Part shown: piece after piece, positions 25,930 through 33,976 of the stretch | How the letters are laid out: every line of letters begins with the position of its first letter | Numbering within the stretch: position 1 is the stretch's first letter | NCBI RefSeq assembly: GCF_900078395.1 | Contig: NZ_FKLA01000009.1 | Coordinates: forward strand, 285,305-349,304 | Source of the DNA: Anaerotruncus rubiinfantis | Lineage (GTDB): Bacteria; Bacillota; Clostridia; Oscillospirales; Ruminococcaceae | Reading direction: 5' to 3' | Length of the DNA: 64,000 nucleotides | Notes under the pieces: generated by a model | What the model saw: the letters and a program-made list of their open reading frames with translations, nothing else | Told to the model about the DNA's origin: nothing | Database searches by the model: none | Made by a program: the position numbers and the translations under genes

Positions 25930-27756
25930 ATGTGTGGAATTGTTGGTTACGCCGGCAGGAAACATGCTGCCAGCGTCCTTTTGAATGCCCTTTCAGGGCT
26001 TGAATACCGCGGGTATGATTCGGCGGGCATCTCGGTTTTTTCCGGGGAAAGCATCCTGACTGTCAAAGCGAAAGGCCGGCTGCAATGCCTTGCCGACCGG
26101 CTGAAGGATAATCCTGCGGTTGAAAGGGCTGTCTGCGGGATTGGACACACCCGCTGGGCCACCCACGGCGAGCCGTCCGATGTGAACGCCCACCCTCACG
26201 CCACCGAAAAGCTTTCACTGGTACATAATGGGATCATCGAGAACTATCAGCAGCTTCGCAGCCAGCTTGCCGCGAAGGGTTATGAGTTTCTTTCCCGCAC
26301 CGACACTGAGGTCGCCGCCAAGCTGATCGATTCGCTCTACGACGGAGATCCGGTTGATACCATCCGGCGCGCGTGCGCGCTTCTCGAAGGCTCCTATGCC
26401 TTCGCAATCGTCTTTGCCGACCGCCCGGGAGAGGTCTACGCCACACGGCTCGGCAGTCCGCTGATCGCGGCCAAAGGCGACGGGGAAAACTTTCTCGCCT
26501 CGGATGTCCCGGCGATTTTGCAGTATACGCGGGATTACTGCCTCATCGCAGAAGGCCAGATTGTGAAAGTCACTCAGGACGGGATCGCGCTTTATCAGGC
26601 GGACGGCTCCCCCGCTCCGGTGGAGATGCTGCGCGCCTCCTGGACGGTGGAACAGGCCCAGAAGGGCGGATATGAACACTTCATGCTTAAGGAAATCTAC
26701 GAGCAGCCCCGCGCGCTCGCGGACACGGTGCATCCCCGCATCCTCGACGGGCTGCCCTCCTTTGAGGGGCAGGACGACATTCCGGAAGGTTTCTGGAAGC
26801 AGTTTGACCGGGTATCGATTGTGGCGTGCGGCACCGCGTGGCACGCGGGCATGGTTGGGAAATATCTGATTGAACGGTTGGCGCGCATCCCGGTGGAATG
26901 CAGCGTCGCGTCCGAATTTCGGTACTGCGACCCGATCCTTTCAAAGCGCACGCTGGTAATTGTGATTTCCCAGTCGGGCGAAACAGCCGATACGCTCGCC
27001 GCCCTGCGGCTCGCGCAGCAGAAAGGTACAACCACGTTGGCGGTGGTGAACGTGACCGGTTCATCGATCGCACGGGAAGCGGATTATGTCATCCATACCT
27101 TCGCGGGTCCGGAGATTGCTGTCGCCTCGACGAAGGCATATTCGGTCCAGCTTTCGGTGATGTACATGATCGCGGTTAAGCTGGCGCTGTGCGGCGGAAA
27201 AATCAGCGCGGACACGGCGCGCGATTTGACCGACGGCCTGCTCGAAGCGGTCGGCGCGGCAAAAGAGGCGCTTGCGCTCGACGATGAAATCAAAGCCTAT
27301 GTCCAGCGCTACGAGGCGCTTAAAGACCTCTTTTTCCTCGGGCGCGGGCTCGATTACGCGCTTTCGATGGAAGGCTCGCTCAAGCTCAAGGAGGTCAGCT
27401 ATATCCACTGTGAAGCCTACGCGGCGGGTGAACTCAAGCACGGGACCATCTCGCTCATCACGCCCGGCGTTCCTGTGGTGGCGATGGCCACACAGGAGGC
27501 GCTGCTGCCCAAAATGGTCAGCAACATCAAAGAGGTTCATTCCCGCGGCGCGGATGTCCTGCTCATCGGCAAGAAGGGGCTTGAGATCGACCCGGAAATT
27601 TACGGAAGGCGCTTCGATCTGCCCGCGCTGGACGATCTGTTTATGCCGATCCCGGGCGTGGTTGTGCTGCAGCTGCTCGCCTACCATACGGCGGTGCTGC
27701 GCGGCTGCGATGTGGATAAACCCCGCAACCTTGCAAAAAGCGTCACGGTGGAATAA
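25930..27756 (+). CDS. glmS: Glutamine--fructose-6-phosphate aminotransferase (isomerizing)
   Basis: This enzyme makes glucosamine-6-phosphate, the first step of UDP-GlcNAc and peptidoglycan synthesis. It has 608 residues. The N-terminal glutaminase (class II amidotransferase) domain begins MCGIVGYAG with Cys as nucleophile after Met removal, and has RWATHG. Two SIS domains follow (about 285-420 and 455-595), with the C-terminal RNLAKSVTVE typical of the family. The start must be ATG 25930 for the Cys to be terminal; an in-frame ATG at 25900 would block it. It is controlled by the upstream ribozyme and followed by a terminator. Confidence 0.97.
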   Translation: MCGIVGYAGRKHAASVLLNALSGLEYRGYDSAGISVFSGESILTVKAKGRLQCLADRLKDNPAVERAVCGIGHTRWATHGEPSDVNAHPHATEKLSLVHNGIIENYQQLRSQLAAKGYEFLSRTDTEVAAKLIDSLYDGDPVDTIRRACALLEGSYAFAIVFADRPGEVYATRLGSPLIAAKGDGENFLASDVPAILQYTRDYCLIAEGQIVKVTQDGIALYQADGSPAPVEMLRASWTVEQAQKGGYEHFMLKEIYEQPRALADTVHPRILDGLPSFEGQDDIPEGFWKQFDRVSIVACGTAWHAGMVGKYLIERLARIPVECSVASEFRYCDPILSKRTLVIVISQSGETADTLAALRLAQQKGTTTLAVVNVTGSSIAREADYVIHTFAGPEIAVASTKAYSVQLSVMYMIAVKLALCGGKISADTARDLTDGLLEAVGAAKEALALDDEIKAYVQRYEALKDLFFLGRGLDYALSMEGSLKLKEVSYIHCEAYAAGELKHGTISLITPGVPVVAMATQEALLPKMVSNIKEVHSRGADVLLIGKKGLEIDPEIYGRRFDLPALDDLFMPIPGVVVLQLLAYHTAVLRGCDVDKPRNLAKSVTVE

Positions 27757-27783
27757 CCGTAATGCCTGATATACAAAAGCCAA

Positions 27784-27815
27784 AACCCCCGGCCTAACCG
27801 TGCCGGGGGTTTTTC
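27784..27815 (+). terminator. Terminator after glmS
   Basis: AACCCCCGGC and GCCGGGGGTT form a 10-bp stem followed by TTTTTCTG. Confidence 0.9.
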
Positions 27816-27826
27816 TGTACGGAAAA

Positions 27827-27855
27827 TTGACCGCTGGAACCTTTTCGGGTATAAT
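27827..27855 (+). promoter_or_regulatory. Promoter of the DUF1538-PII operon
   Basis: TTGACC, a 17-base spacer and perfect TATAAT. It is followed by a roughly 90-base A/T-rich leader with repeated TAAGA/ATAAAGAT motifs before ATG 27955; no known riboswitch was recognised there. Confidence 0.7.
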
Positions 27856-27954
27856 GATAGTATTAAGAATATTAAGATTATATAAAGATTTCATAAAGAT
27901 CAAAGGGGGTGGAACGGGGGCAGACCGATGTGACTAGATAAAGGGAGGTTACAC

Positions 27955-29472
27955 ATGAATAAAAATTTGAGAAACAAGATCAAGGAGGCGTTGGCCGCGG
28001 TTGTGCCAATCTGCGGGATCGTATTGCTTTTGCATCTGACCATCGCCCCGTTACCGGGCGGGACAATGGCGCTTTTCGGCGTTGGGATGCTGCTGCTGAT
28101 CCTCGGTATGGGCCTGTTTATGCTGGGAGCGGATCTCTCCATGATGGCGATGGGCGAACGCATCGGCGCGCGCCTGAGCGAAAGCCGCAACCTGCTGCTT
28201 TTGGTCGCGGTATCCTTTGCCATGGGGATGTTCATCACCATCGCGGAACCGGACCTGCAGGTGCTGGCCACACAGGTGCCGTCAGTGCCCAATATGACCC
28301 TCATCCTGGCGGTTGCATTCGGCGTGGGGGTCATGCTGGTGTTTGCCCTGCTGCGTATTGTGTTTCAGTTTAAACTGGCGCACATGCTGCTCGTCTTTTA
28401 TGCCATTGTATTCCTTTTTGCAACCTCCACGCCGCCGGGCTTTCTGGCGGTGGCGTTCGATTCGGGCGGCGTGACCACCGGCCCGATCACGGTTCCGTTC
28501 ATCCTGGCGCTCGGCATCGGCGTGGCGGCGGTGCGCGGGGGCAAGACCGCCTATGAGGACAGCTTTGGGCTGGTTGGGATCTGTTCGGTTGGACCGATCA
28601 TCGCGGTCATGCTGTTGGGCTCAACCTATCAGGCCGCGCCGGGCGGGGATGCCGCGGCGGTTGTCTCAAATCCCGCGAACGCGGCAGAGCTGGCCGGGCT
28701 GTTCCTGTACGGGTTCCCGCATTACCTGCGGGAGGTTGGACTCGCGCTTGCACCGATCATCCTGTTTTTTATCGTGTTCCAGATGTGCAGCCTGAAATTG
28801 CCTCGCAGCCAGCTCATCAAGATCGCGGTCGGCATGGTCTATACCTTTCTGGGGCTGGTACTTTTCCTCACAGGGGTCAATGTAGGCTTCATGCCCGCCG
28901 GCAACCTTCTGGGTGCAACCATTGCGAACCTGCCGTACAATTGGGTGATCATCCCGATCGGCATGGTGATCGGATTCTTTGTGGTCGCCGCCGAACCGGC
29001 CGTCCATGTGCTCAATAAGCAGGTGGAAGAGCTTTCGGGCGGGGCGATCTCCCGCCGCACAATGATGGCGGGGCTCTCGATTGGCATGTCGCTGTCACTT
29101 GGGTTTGCGATGACGCGGGTACTGACGGGAATCCATATCTTCTGGTTCCTGCTGCCCGGATATCTGCTGGCGTTGGCACTCACCTTTTTTGTGCCCGGCG
29201 TGTTCACCGCCGTGGCGTTCGACTCGGGCGGTGTGGCTTCCGGGCCGATGACCGCGACGTTCCTGCTTCCGTTTGCAATGGGCGCGTGCGGCGCTGTGGG
29301 CGGCAATATCCTGACCGACGCGTTCGGCATTGTAGCGATGGTTGCGATGACGCCGCTTGTGACCATCCAGATTCTCGGACTCATCTACCGGCTGAAAACC
29401 CGTGGCGGAACGCTGCAGGCACCGGCTGAAGAAACCGGGGACGCGGAAACCGTCGATATCATCGAGCTTTAA
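27955..29472 (+). CDS. DUF1538 family membrane protein
   Basis: A polytopic membrane protein (505 residues, about 12-14 helices) with an internal duplication. Each half contains an FDSGG motif followed by a Gly-rich membrane segment: AFDSGGVTTGPITVPF near residue 165 and AFDSGGVASGPMTATF near residue 420. Both halves also have TIAEPDLQVL- or VAAEPAVHVL-type segments. The repeated re-entrant-like motifs suggest a transporter, but no substrate is established for the family. GGGAGG precedes the start. It is followed 16 bases later by a tandem PII-like protein. Confidence 0.85.
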   Translation: MNKNLRNKIKEALAAVVPICGIVLLLHLTIAPLPGGTMALFGVGMLLLILGMGLFMLGADLSMMAMGERIGARLSESRNLLLLVAVSFAMGMFITIAEPDLQVLATQVPSVPNMTLILAVAFGVGVMLVFALLRIVFQFKLAHMLLVFYAIVFLFATSTPPGFLAVAFDSGGVTTGPITVPFILALGIGVAAVRGGKTAYEDSFGLVGICSVGPIIAVMLLGSTYQAAPGGDAAAVVSNPANAAELAGLFLYGFPHYLREVGLALAPIILFFIVFQMCSLKLPRSQLIKIAVGMVYTFLGLVLFLTGVNVGFMPAGNLLGATIANLPYNWVIIPIGMVIGFFVVAAEPAVHVLNKQVEELSGGAISRRTMMAGLSIGMSLSLGFAMTRVLTGIHIFWFLLPGYLLALALTFFVPGVFTAVAFDSGGVASGPMTATFLLPFAMGACGAVGGNILTDAFGIVAMVAMTPLVTIQILGLIYRLKTRGGTLQAPAEETGDAETVDIIEL

Positions 29473-29488
29473 GGAGGGTTTGCGAGAT

Positions 29489-30178
29489 ATGTCGAATGAA
29501 CCTGTAAAGATATCCCTGATCATAACCATCGTCAACCGCGGCCGCGGGGAAAAAGCGGCCGAGATCGCGGGCCGTTACGGCGGGCTTTTTAACCTGTGCA
29601 TGCTTGGACGGGGCACTGCGGACAGCGTCCTGCTCGATTACCTGGGTCTGGGGGAAACTGAAAAGGATGTGATGCTCAGCGCGCTGGCATCGGCCAAAGC
29701 GCCGCTGCTGCTGTCTGAGCTCTCCGCCGGGCTGGAACTTGCACGAAATGGGAATGGAATCGCCTTCACCATCCCGGCCAGCAGCGTGGGCGGACCGAAA
29801 ACGATGCATTTTCTGGCGGGCCGGGATACGGAGGCCTGTGAAGAGGAGGAAATCATGAACGAGAAGAAATGCGAACTGATCCTGACCGTCGTTTCCCGTG
29901 GATTGGCAGACCTTGTGATGGAGGCGGCCAAAGAGCATGGCGCGACCGGCGGCACCATCCTGCATGCGCGCGGCACCGGTATCCACGAGGCGGAGAAATT
30001 TTTCGGCATCCCAATCACGCCCGAAAAGGAAGTGGTTATGATCCTTGCGAAGAAGGAATGCAAGCGGGCGATCATGCAGGCGGTCTGTGAAAAGGCCGGC
30101 CTTTCCACAGAGGCGCACGGGATTTCCTTCTCGCTGCCGGTGGATGACGTGGTTGGCGCGTCGAGCTTCCAGGAGTGA
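29489..30178 (+). CDS. Tandem PII-like regulatory protein
   Basis: A 229-residue soluble protein with two related PII-fold halves (about 8-110 and 123-229). Each begins with a beta strand (SLIITIVNRG / ELILTVVSRG) and has a LGRGTADS / HARGTGIHE turn in the position of the nucleotide-binding T-loop. PII proteins usually bind ATP/ADP and control transporters or enzymes. I chose ATG 29489 behind AAGGAGG; an earlier in-frame ATG at 29402 is inside the DUF1538 gene. The short distance to the DUF1538 gene suggests it regulates that membrane protein, as GlnK regulates AmtB. This is inference. Confidence 0.75.
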   Translation: MSNEPVKISLIITIVNRGRGEKAAEIAGRYGGLFNLCMLGRGTADSVLLDYLGLGETEKDVMLSALASAKAPLLLSELSAGLELARNGNGIAFTIPASSVGGPKTMHFLAGRDTEACEEEEIMNEKKCELILTVVSRGLADLVMEAAKEHGATGGTILHARGTGIHEAEKFFGIPITPEKEVVMILAKKECKRAIMQAVCEKAGLSTEAHGISFSLPVDDVVGASSFQE

Positions 30179-30204
30179 GCTGACAAAATCAGAAAACAGA
30201 AAAA

Positions 30205-30243
30205 ACGAACGGATACGGCATTGCCGTATCCGTTCGTTTTTTG
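30205..30243. terminator. Bidirectional terminator
   Basis: ACGAACGGATACGGC pairs with GCCGTATCCGTTCGT, followed by TTTTTTG on the plus strand and T-rich sequence on the minus strand, between convergent genes. Confidence 0.9.
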
Positions 30244-30250
30244 TTTCAGG

Positions 30251-31168
30251 TTATACAGAGGTGAGCATCAAAACCGCGGTCATACACAGGATGCTGATCG
30301 GGATGCTGATCGAATTCATAACAGCCGAAGGGGCCGGATCGATGCCGCAGCGGTCGGTAAAGACCGGCGCGAGGCAGGAGATCGGGGAAAAGACCAGGAG
30401 CGCGATGATCTGGCGGTAGAGCTGCGGCAGCGGCAGCAGAAAATAAACGGCACAGGCAAAAACGGCCGAAAGCAGGTAACGGCCAGCGAGCACCCGGACG
30501 ATGACGCGCGCGGCGCCGGTGCCGCGGCCAACTTCAAACAGCATACCGAGCATCAGCATGGCCAGCGGCGCGCTCGCGGAACTGATCATGGAAGCCACCG
30601 AGATGATTGGCTCGGGCAGCCCCACATGCAGCGGGGAAAGCGCCAGGAGCACGACGTATAAAACGAACGGCGGCATCGAAAAAAGTGAACGCAGCAGCGC
30701 ACGCATGGAAAATTTGGCGCCGCCGCGGCCAAGCACCGCACAGGCAACCGAATAGCTGACCCCATAACACATGATCGAACAGGCGATGTCAAAGACGCAG
30801 ACGACCACGATGGCGGCGCCGGAAAAGAAGGCCTGCAAAAACGGCAGCGCAAAGGTGCCAAGGTTGTAGGTGCAGGTGTTCAGGACACTGTAGGCCGCCT
30901 CCGGGCCAGGCCGTCTCCTGCCCAGCAGCCAGCCGGCGCCGAGCATCGAGAAATTGATGGCAAAGCTCACAAGCAATACCAAAAAGAGGTCATGATCGAT
31001 TGAAACGCCCTGGAAGTTCACCAGGACGGCGGCCGGCACGGTCACGTTGACCAGCACCTTGGAAAGGACGATGCCGTCCTCCTTGCGAAACAGACCAACC
31101 CGCTTGAGGAAGTAGGCCAGCGCGATCAGAAACAAAAAACCGCATGCTTTGGTGAGGATGTCCGCCAT
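30251..31168 (-). CDS. AEC family transporter (auxin efflux carrier type)
   Basis: A 10-helix inner-membrane carrier (305 residues) of the AEC/BASS-like fold, in which family members export or import organic acids such as malate or malonate. Helices are evident throughout; the segments LNTCTYNLGTFALPF and SASAPLAMLMLGM are typical of the two crossed helices. AAGGAGG precedes ATG 31168. It lies downstream of the uronate genes but is separated by a terminator, so co-regulation is uncertain. The substrate is unknown. Confidence 0.82.
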   Translation of the reverse strand: MADILTKACGFLFLIALAYFLKRVGLFRKEDGIVLSKVLVNVTVPAAVLVNFQGVSIDHDLFLVLLVSFAINFSMLGAGWLLGRRRPGPEAAYSVLNTCTYNLGTFALPFLQAFFSGAAIVVVCVFDIACSIMCYGVSYSVACAVLGRGGAKFSMRALLRSLFSMPPFVLYVVLLALSPLHVGLPEPIISVASMISSASAPLAMLMLGMLFEVGRGTGAARVIVRVLAGRYLLSAVFACAVYFLLPLPQLYRQIIALLVFSPISCLAPVFTDRCGIDPAPSAVMNSISIPISILCMTAVLMLTSV

Positions 31169-31196
31169 GGGATAGCCTCCTTGCTGTCATGATCGT

Positions 31197-31224
31197 AAAA
31201 ATGGGGCCGGGATTTCCCGGCCCC
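31197..31224 (-). terminator. Terminator after uxaC
   Basis: GGGGCCGGG and CCCGGCCCC form a 9-bp stem with a 4-base loop; on the minus strand it is followed by ATTTTTACG. Confidence 0.8.
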
Positions 31225-31278
31225 AGGGTTTGGCGGGATCAGAGGTGATCCCGCGCGGGGGATTTGCCCGATACCGGA

Positions 31279-32688
31279 TCAGATGTCAAACCCAAAGAAA
31301 TTTTTGGTATTGTTATAGCAGATATCCTCCACCATCTTGCCGAGCAGCTCGCGGTTGTCAGGATATTCGCCGTCTTCGACCCAGCTGCCAATCAGGTTGC
31401 AAAGGATGCGGCGGAAATACTCGTGGCGGGTGTAGGAAAGGAAGCTGCGGCTGTCGGTAAGCATGCCGATGAAGTTGCCAAGTAGCGAGAGATTTGCAAG
31501 GCTCACGAGCTGCTGCTCCATGCCGGCTTTGGTGTCGTTGAACCACCAGGCAGAACCGTGCTGGATCTTATTGTGATAACCGGCGCCTTGGAAACAGCCG
31601 AGCACGGTGCCAAGCATCGCATTATCCGCGCCGTTGAGGGAGTAGAGGACGGTCTTGGGAAGTTCGTCGGTGGCGTCGAGCGCGTCGAAGAAACGGGTCA
31701 GCGCAAACGCATCGAGGGTGTTGCCCATGCAGTCAAATCCGGTGTCCGCACCGAGTTTTTCGAACATGCGGGAGTTGGTGTTGCGTACCGCGCCGTAATG
31801 CAGCTGCATGACCCAGCCGCGGCGCGCATACTGGCGCGCAAGGAAAACAAGGATGCCGGTCTTATATTTGAGCACATCCTCCGCCGAAAGGGTTTTGCCG
31901 GCGAGCGCGTCCTTCACGATGCGGTTGAGCTCCTCTTTGGAAGCGGGTGCGTAGAAAGCGAAATCCAGCGCGTGGTCGGAGGCGCAGCAGCCCATCGAAG
32001 CGAAGAAGTCGAGACGGCTTTCAAGCGCGGCACAGACCGAATCAAAATCGGAGACCGCGACGCCGGAGACTTCGGAAAGGGTCTTGATGTAACCAGTATA
32101 CGGGGCCTGCTCGATATTCATGGCCTTGTCGGGGCGCCATGCGGGCAGGACTTTTACCTCCCAATCGGGATCTTCCGCGAGCTTTTTGTGCCAGCGCAGG
32201 TCGTCAATCGGATCGTCGGTGGTGCAGATGAGCTTGACGTTCGATTTGCGGATGAGGCCCCGCACGCTCATGCTGGGATCAGCCAGTTTTTTGTTGCAGG
32301 TATCCCAGACCTGCTGGGCAGTCGCTTTGCCGAGCACGCCATCGTAATCGAAGTAGCGCTGCAGCTCGAGATGGGTCCAGTGGTAGAGCGGGTTTCCAAT
32401 CGCCTTGTCGAGCGTCTCGGCCCAGGCTTCGAACTTGTCGCGGTCGCTGCCGGAGCCGGTCACATTCTCCTCCGGGGTGCCGTTGGTGCGCATCTGGCGC
32501 CATTTGTAATGGTCGCCCAGCAGCCAGGGCTGCGCGATATTTTCGAAACGGCGGTCCTCGGCGATTTCAGCCGGGTTGATGTGGCAATGATAGTCGATGA
32601 TCGGCATCTTTGCCGCGTGGTTGTGATAGAGGTACTTGGCGGTTTCGTTTTGAAGCAGGAAATCCGCGTCCATGAATTTTTTAGCCAT
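31279..32688 (-). CDS. uxaC: Glucuronate/galacturonate isomerase
   Basis: Uronate isomerase converts D-glucuronate to D-fructuronate and D-galacturonate to D-tagaturonate (469 residues). It is an amidohydrolase-superfamily barrel; the metal-binding YHCHINP motif is near residue 37, and the C-terminal SYTRHEYFRRILCNLIG segment is family-typical. I chose ATG 32688 with AAAGGA upstream rather than ATG 32697, which sits directly on that site. It is encoded after the LacI-type regulator on the minus strand, with uxaB and uxaA divergent, giving three steps of the hexuronate pathway. Confidence 0.95.
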   Translation of the reverse strand: MAKKFMDADFLLQNETAKYLYHNHAAKMPIIDYHCHINPAEIAEDRRFENIAQPWLLGDHYKWRQMRTNGTPEENVTGSGSDRDKFEAWAETLDKAIGNPLYHWTHLELQRYFDYDGVLGKATAQQVWDTCNKKLADPSMSVRGLIRKSNVKLICTTDDPIDDLRWHKKLAEDPDWEVKVLPAWRPDKAMNIEQAPYTGYIKTLSEVSGVAVSDFDSVCAALESRLDFFASMGCCASDHALDFAFYAPASKEELNRIVKDALAGKTLSAEDVLKYKTGILVFLARQYARRGWVMQLHYGAVRNTNSRMFEKLGADTGFDCMGNTLDAFALTRFFDALDATDELPKTVLYSLNGADNAMLGTVLGCFQGAGYHNKIQHGSAWWFNDTKAGMEQQLVSLANLSLLGNFIGMLTDSRSFLSYTRHEYFRRILCNLIGSWVEDGEYPDNRELLGKMVEDICYNNTKNFFGFDI

Positions 32689-32739
32689 CTCAATCATCCT
32701 TTACTGTATTTTAAAATTGGGGTGAATAAAACGCAAAGG

Positions 32740-33732
32740 TTAGAACCGTGTGGTGCGCCGCTGGATAAGCTCCCCGGAGAGCAGGGTTTTGGAAGGGAAA
32801 TCCTTGCCGCCGAAAACGCCGAACAGAGTGGAAATGGCGGTCATGCAGAGCGCCTCCACCCGGCTGTCGACCGTGGTGAGTTCCGGCTCACAGCAGCGGG
32901 ACAGGATGGAGTTATTATACCCAATGATCGACACATCACGCGGGACCTGCAGGCCGTGGGAAAGAGAAGCCTTGATCGCGGCGACGGCAAGCTCGTCCTC
33001 GGAAGCGACCACCGCGTCGAACAGGACGCCGCTGTCAAAAAGCTTGCCCACCGCTTCGATGCCGCCCGCGATCCCGTGTTCGCAGTAGACGATGAGCCGT
33101 TCATCCACCGGCATCCCGGCCTGGGTGAGCGCCCAGCGGTATCCTTCGAGCTTCTGTTTGCCGCTGTAGGTATCGGTGTCATAGAGATAAACCACCCGGC
33201 GGCGGCCCGCGCTGAGCAGGCATTTGACGGCATCGGAGACCGAGCCGAAATCGTCGCAGAGGACACAGTAGACATTGTCCGCCTTGAGGTATCCGTTGAT
33301 AAGGATCACCGGGACCTCCTGCGCGGCGGAAATGATATAGGAGACGTCGCCGCTGACAAAATGGGAGCCGACCAGGATCACCGCGTCAACCCGCTTGGAA
33401 AGCAGCACGCCAAGATAGCTTTTGCGGTCCTCCTGTTCGCTGCCGGTGCAGCAGAGCAGCGCGTCATAGCCGCGTGCGCGCAGTTCCCGCTCCAGTGCGG
33501 AAACGGCGGAGGCGAGATAGATATCCGAGACGTCCATGCACATGACGCCAACCGTTTTGATTGAGTTCAGCCCAAGCCCGCGTGCAAAGGCGTTCGGCGT
33601 ATAGCCTTTTTCCGCCATGACGCTGAGCACCCGCTGGCGGGTGGCTTCGCTCACGCCCTTTTTTCCGTTGATGACGCGGGAAACGGTGGCGATGGATACG
33701 CCGGATTTTCGCGAAATATCATAAATAGTCAT
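32740..33732 (-). CDS. LacI family transcriptional regulator of the uronate genes
   Basis: A 330-residue repressor. The N-terminal helix-turn-helix TIYDISRKSGVSIATVSRVIN is followed by the hinge helix and a periplasmic-binding-like ligand domain beginning KTVGVMCMDVSD. ATG 33732 follows AGGGGTGAT. The gene is upstream of uxaC on the same strand and divergent from uxaB. Two near-identical palindromes in the shared intergenic region (33770-33782 and 33929-33942) overlap both promoters, so autoregulation and control of uxaBA are likely. The inducer is probably a uronate intermediate (inference). Confidence 0.9.
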   Translation of the reverse strand: MTIYDISRKSGVSIATVSRVINGKKGVSEATRQRVLSVMAEKGYTPNAFARGLGLNSIKTVGVMCMDVSDIYLASAVSALERELRARGYDALLCCTGSEQEDRKSYLGVLLSKRVDAVILVGSHFVSGDVSYIISAAQEVPVILINGYLKADNVYCVLCDDFGSVSDAVKCLLSAGRRRVVYLYDTDTYSGKQKLEGYRWALTQAGMPVDERLIVYCEHGIAGGIEAVGKLFDSGVLFDAVVASEDELAVAAIKASLSHGLQVPRDVSIIGYNNSILSRCCEPELTTVDSRVEALCMTAISTLFGVFGGKDFPSKTLLSGELIQRRTTRF

Positions 33733-33755
33733 TGCAAAATCACCCCTGCAATTGC

Positions 33756-33784
33756 ATTATAAGCGAAACGTAAGCGCTTTACAA
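33756..33784 (-). promoter_or_regulatory. Minus-strand promoter of lacI-uxaC
   Basis: On the minus strand: TTGTAA, a 17-base spacer and TATAAT, 24 bases before the lacI start. The LacI-type palindrome 33770-33782 lies within the spacer and -35. Confidence 0.65.
33770..33782. promoter_or_regulatory. LacI-type operator O1
   Basis: GTAAGCGCTTTAC is an almost perfect palindrome with the central CG pair typical of LacI-family operators. It matches the second site at 33929. Confidence 0.75.
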
Positions 33785-33894
33785 GTGCTTTCACATTTTG
33801 AGAGAGAAATTCGTCAAAAGCAACAAATGCGGACGAAGATTTAGAAGGAAACCACAAGTTTTGAAAAAAGGAGATTAAAATTTATGGATGACTA

Positions 33895-33923
33895 TTGACT
33901 TTTTTCAGAGCTGCATTTATGAT
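33895..33923 (+). promoter_or_regulatory. Promoter of uxaB-uxaA
   Basis: TTGACT, a 17-base spacer and TATGAT. The predicted transcript start falls inside operator O2. Confidence 0.75.
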
Positions 33924-33928
33924 GAAAA

Positions 33929-33942
33929 CGTAAACGCTTACG
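33929..33942. promoter_or_regulatory. LacI-type operator O2
   Basis: CGTAAACGCTTACG is a palindrome directly after the -10 element, a position where bound repressor blocks initiation. It shares the GTAA-RCGCTT core with O1, about 160 bases away, so DNA looping is possible. Confidence 0.78.
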
Positions 33943-33976
33943 TCGAAGCGAAAAAGATGGAGGAGACGATCTGAAT

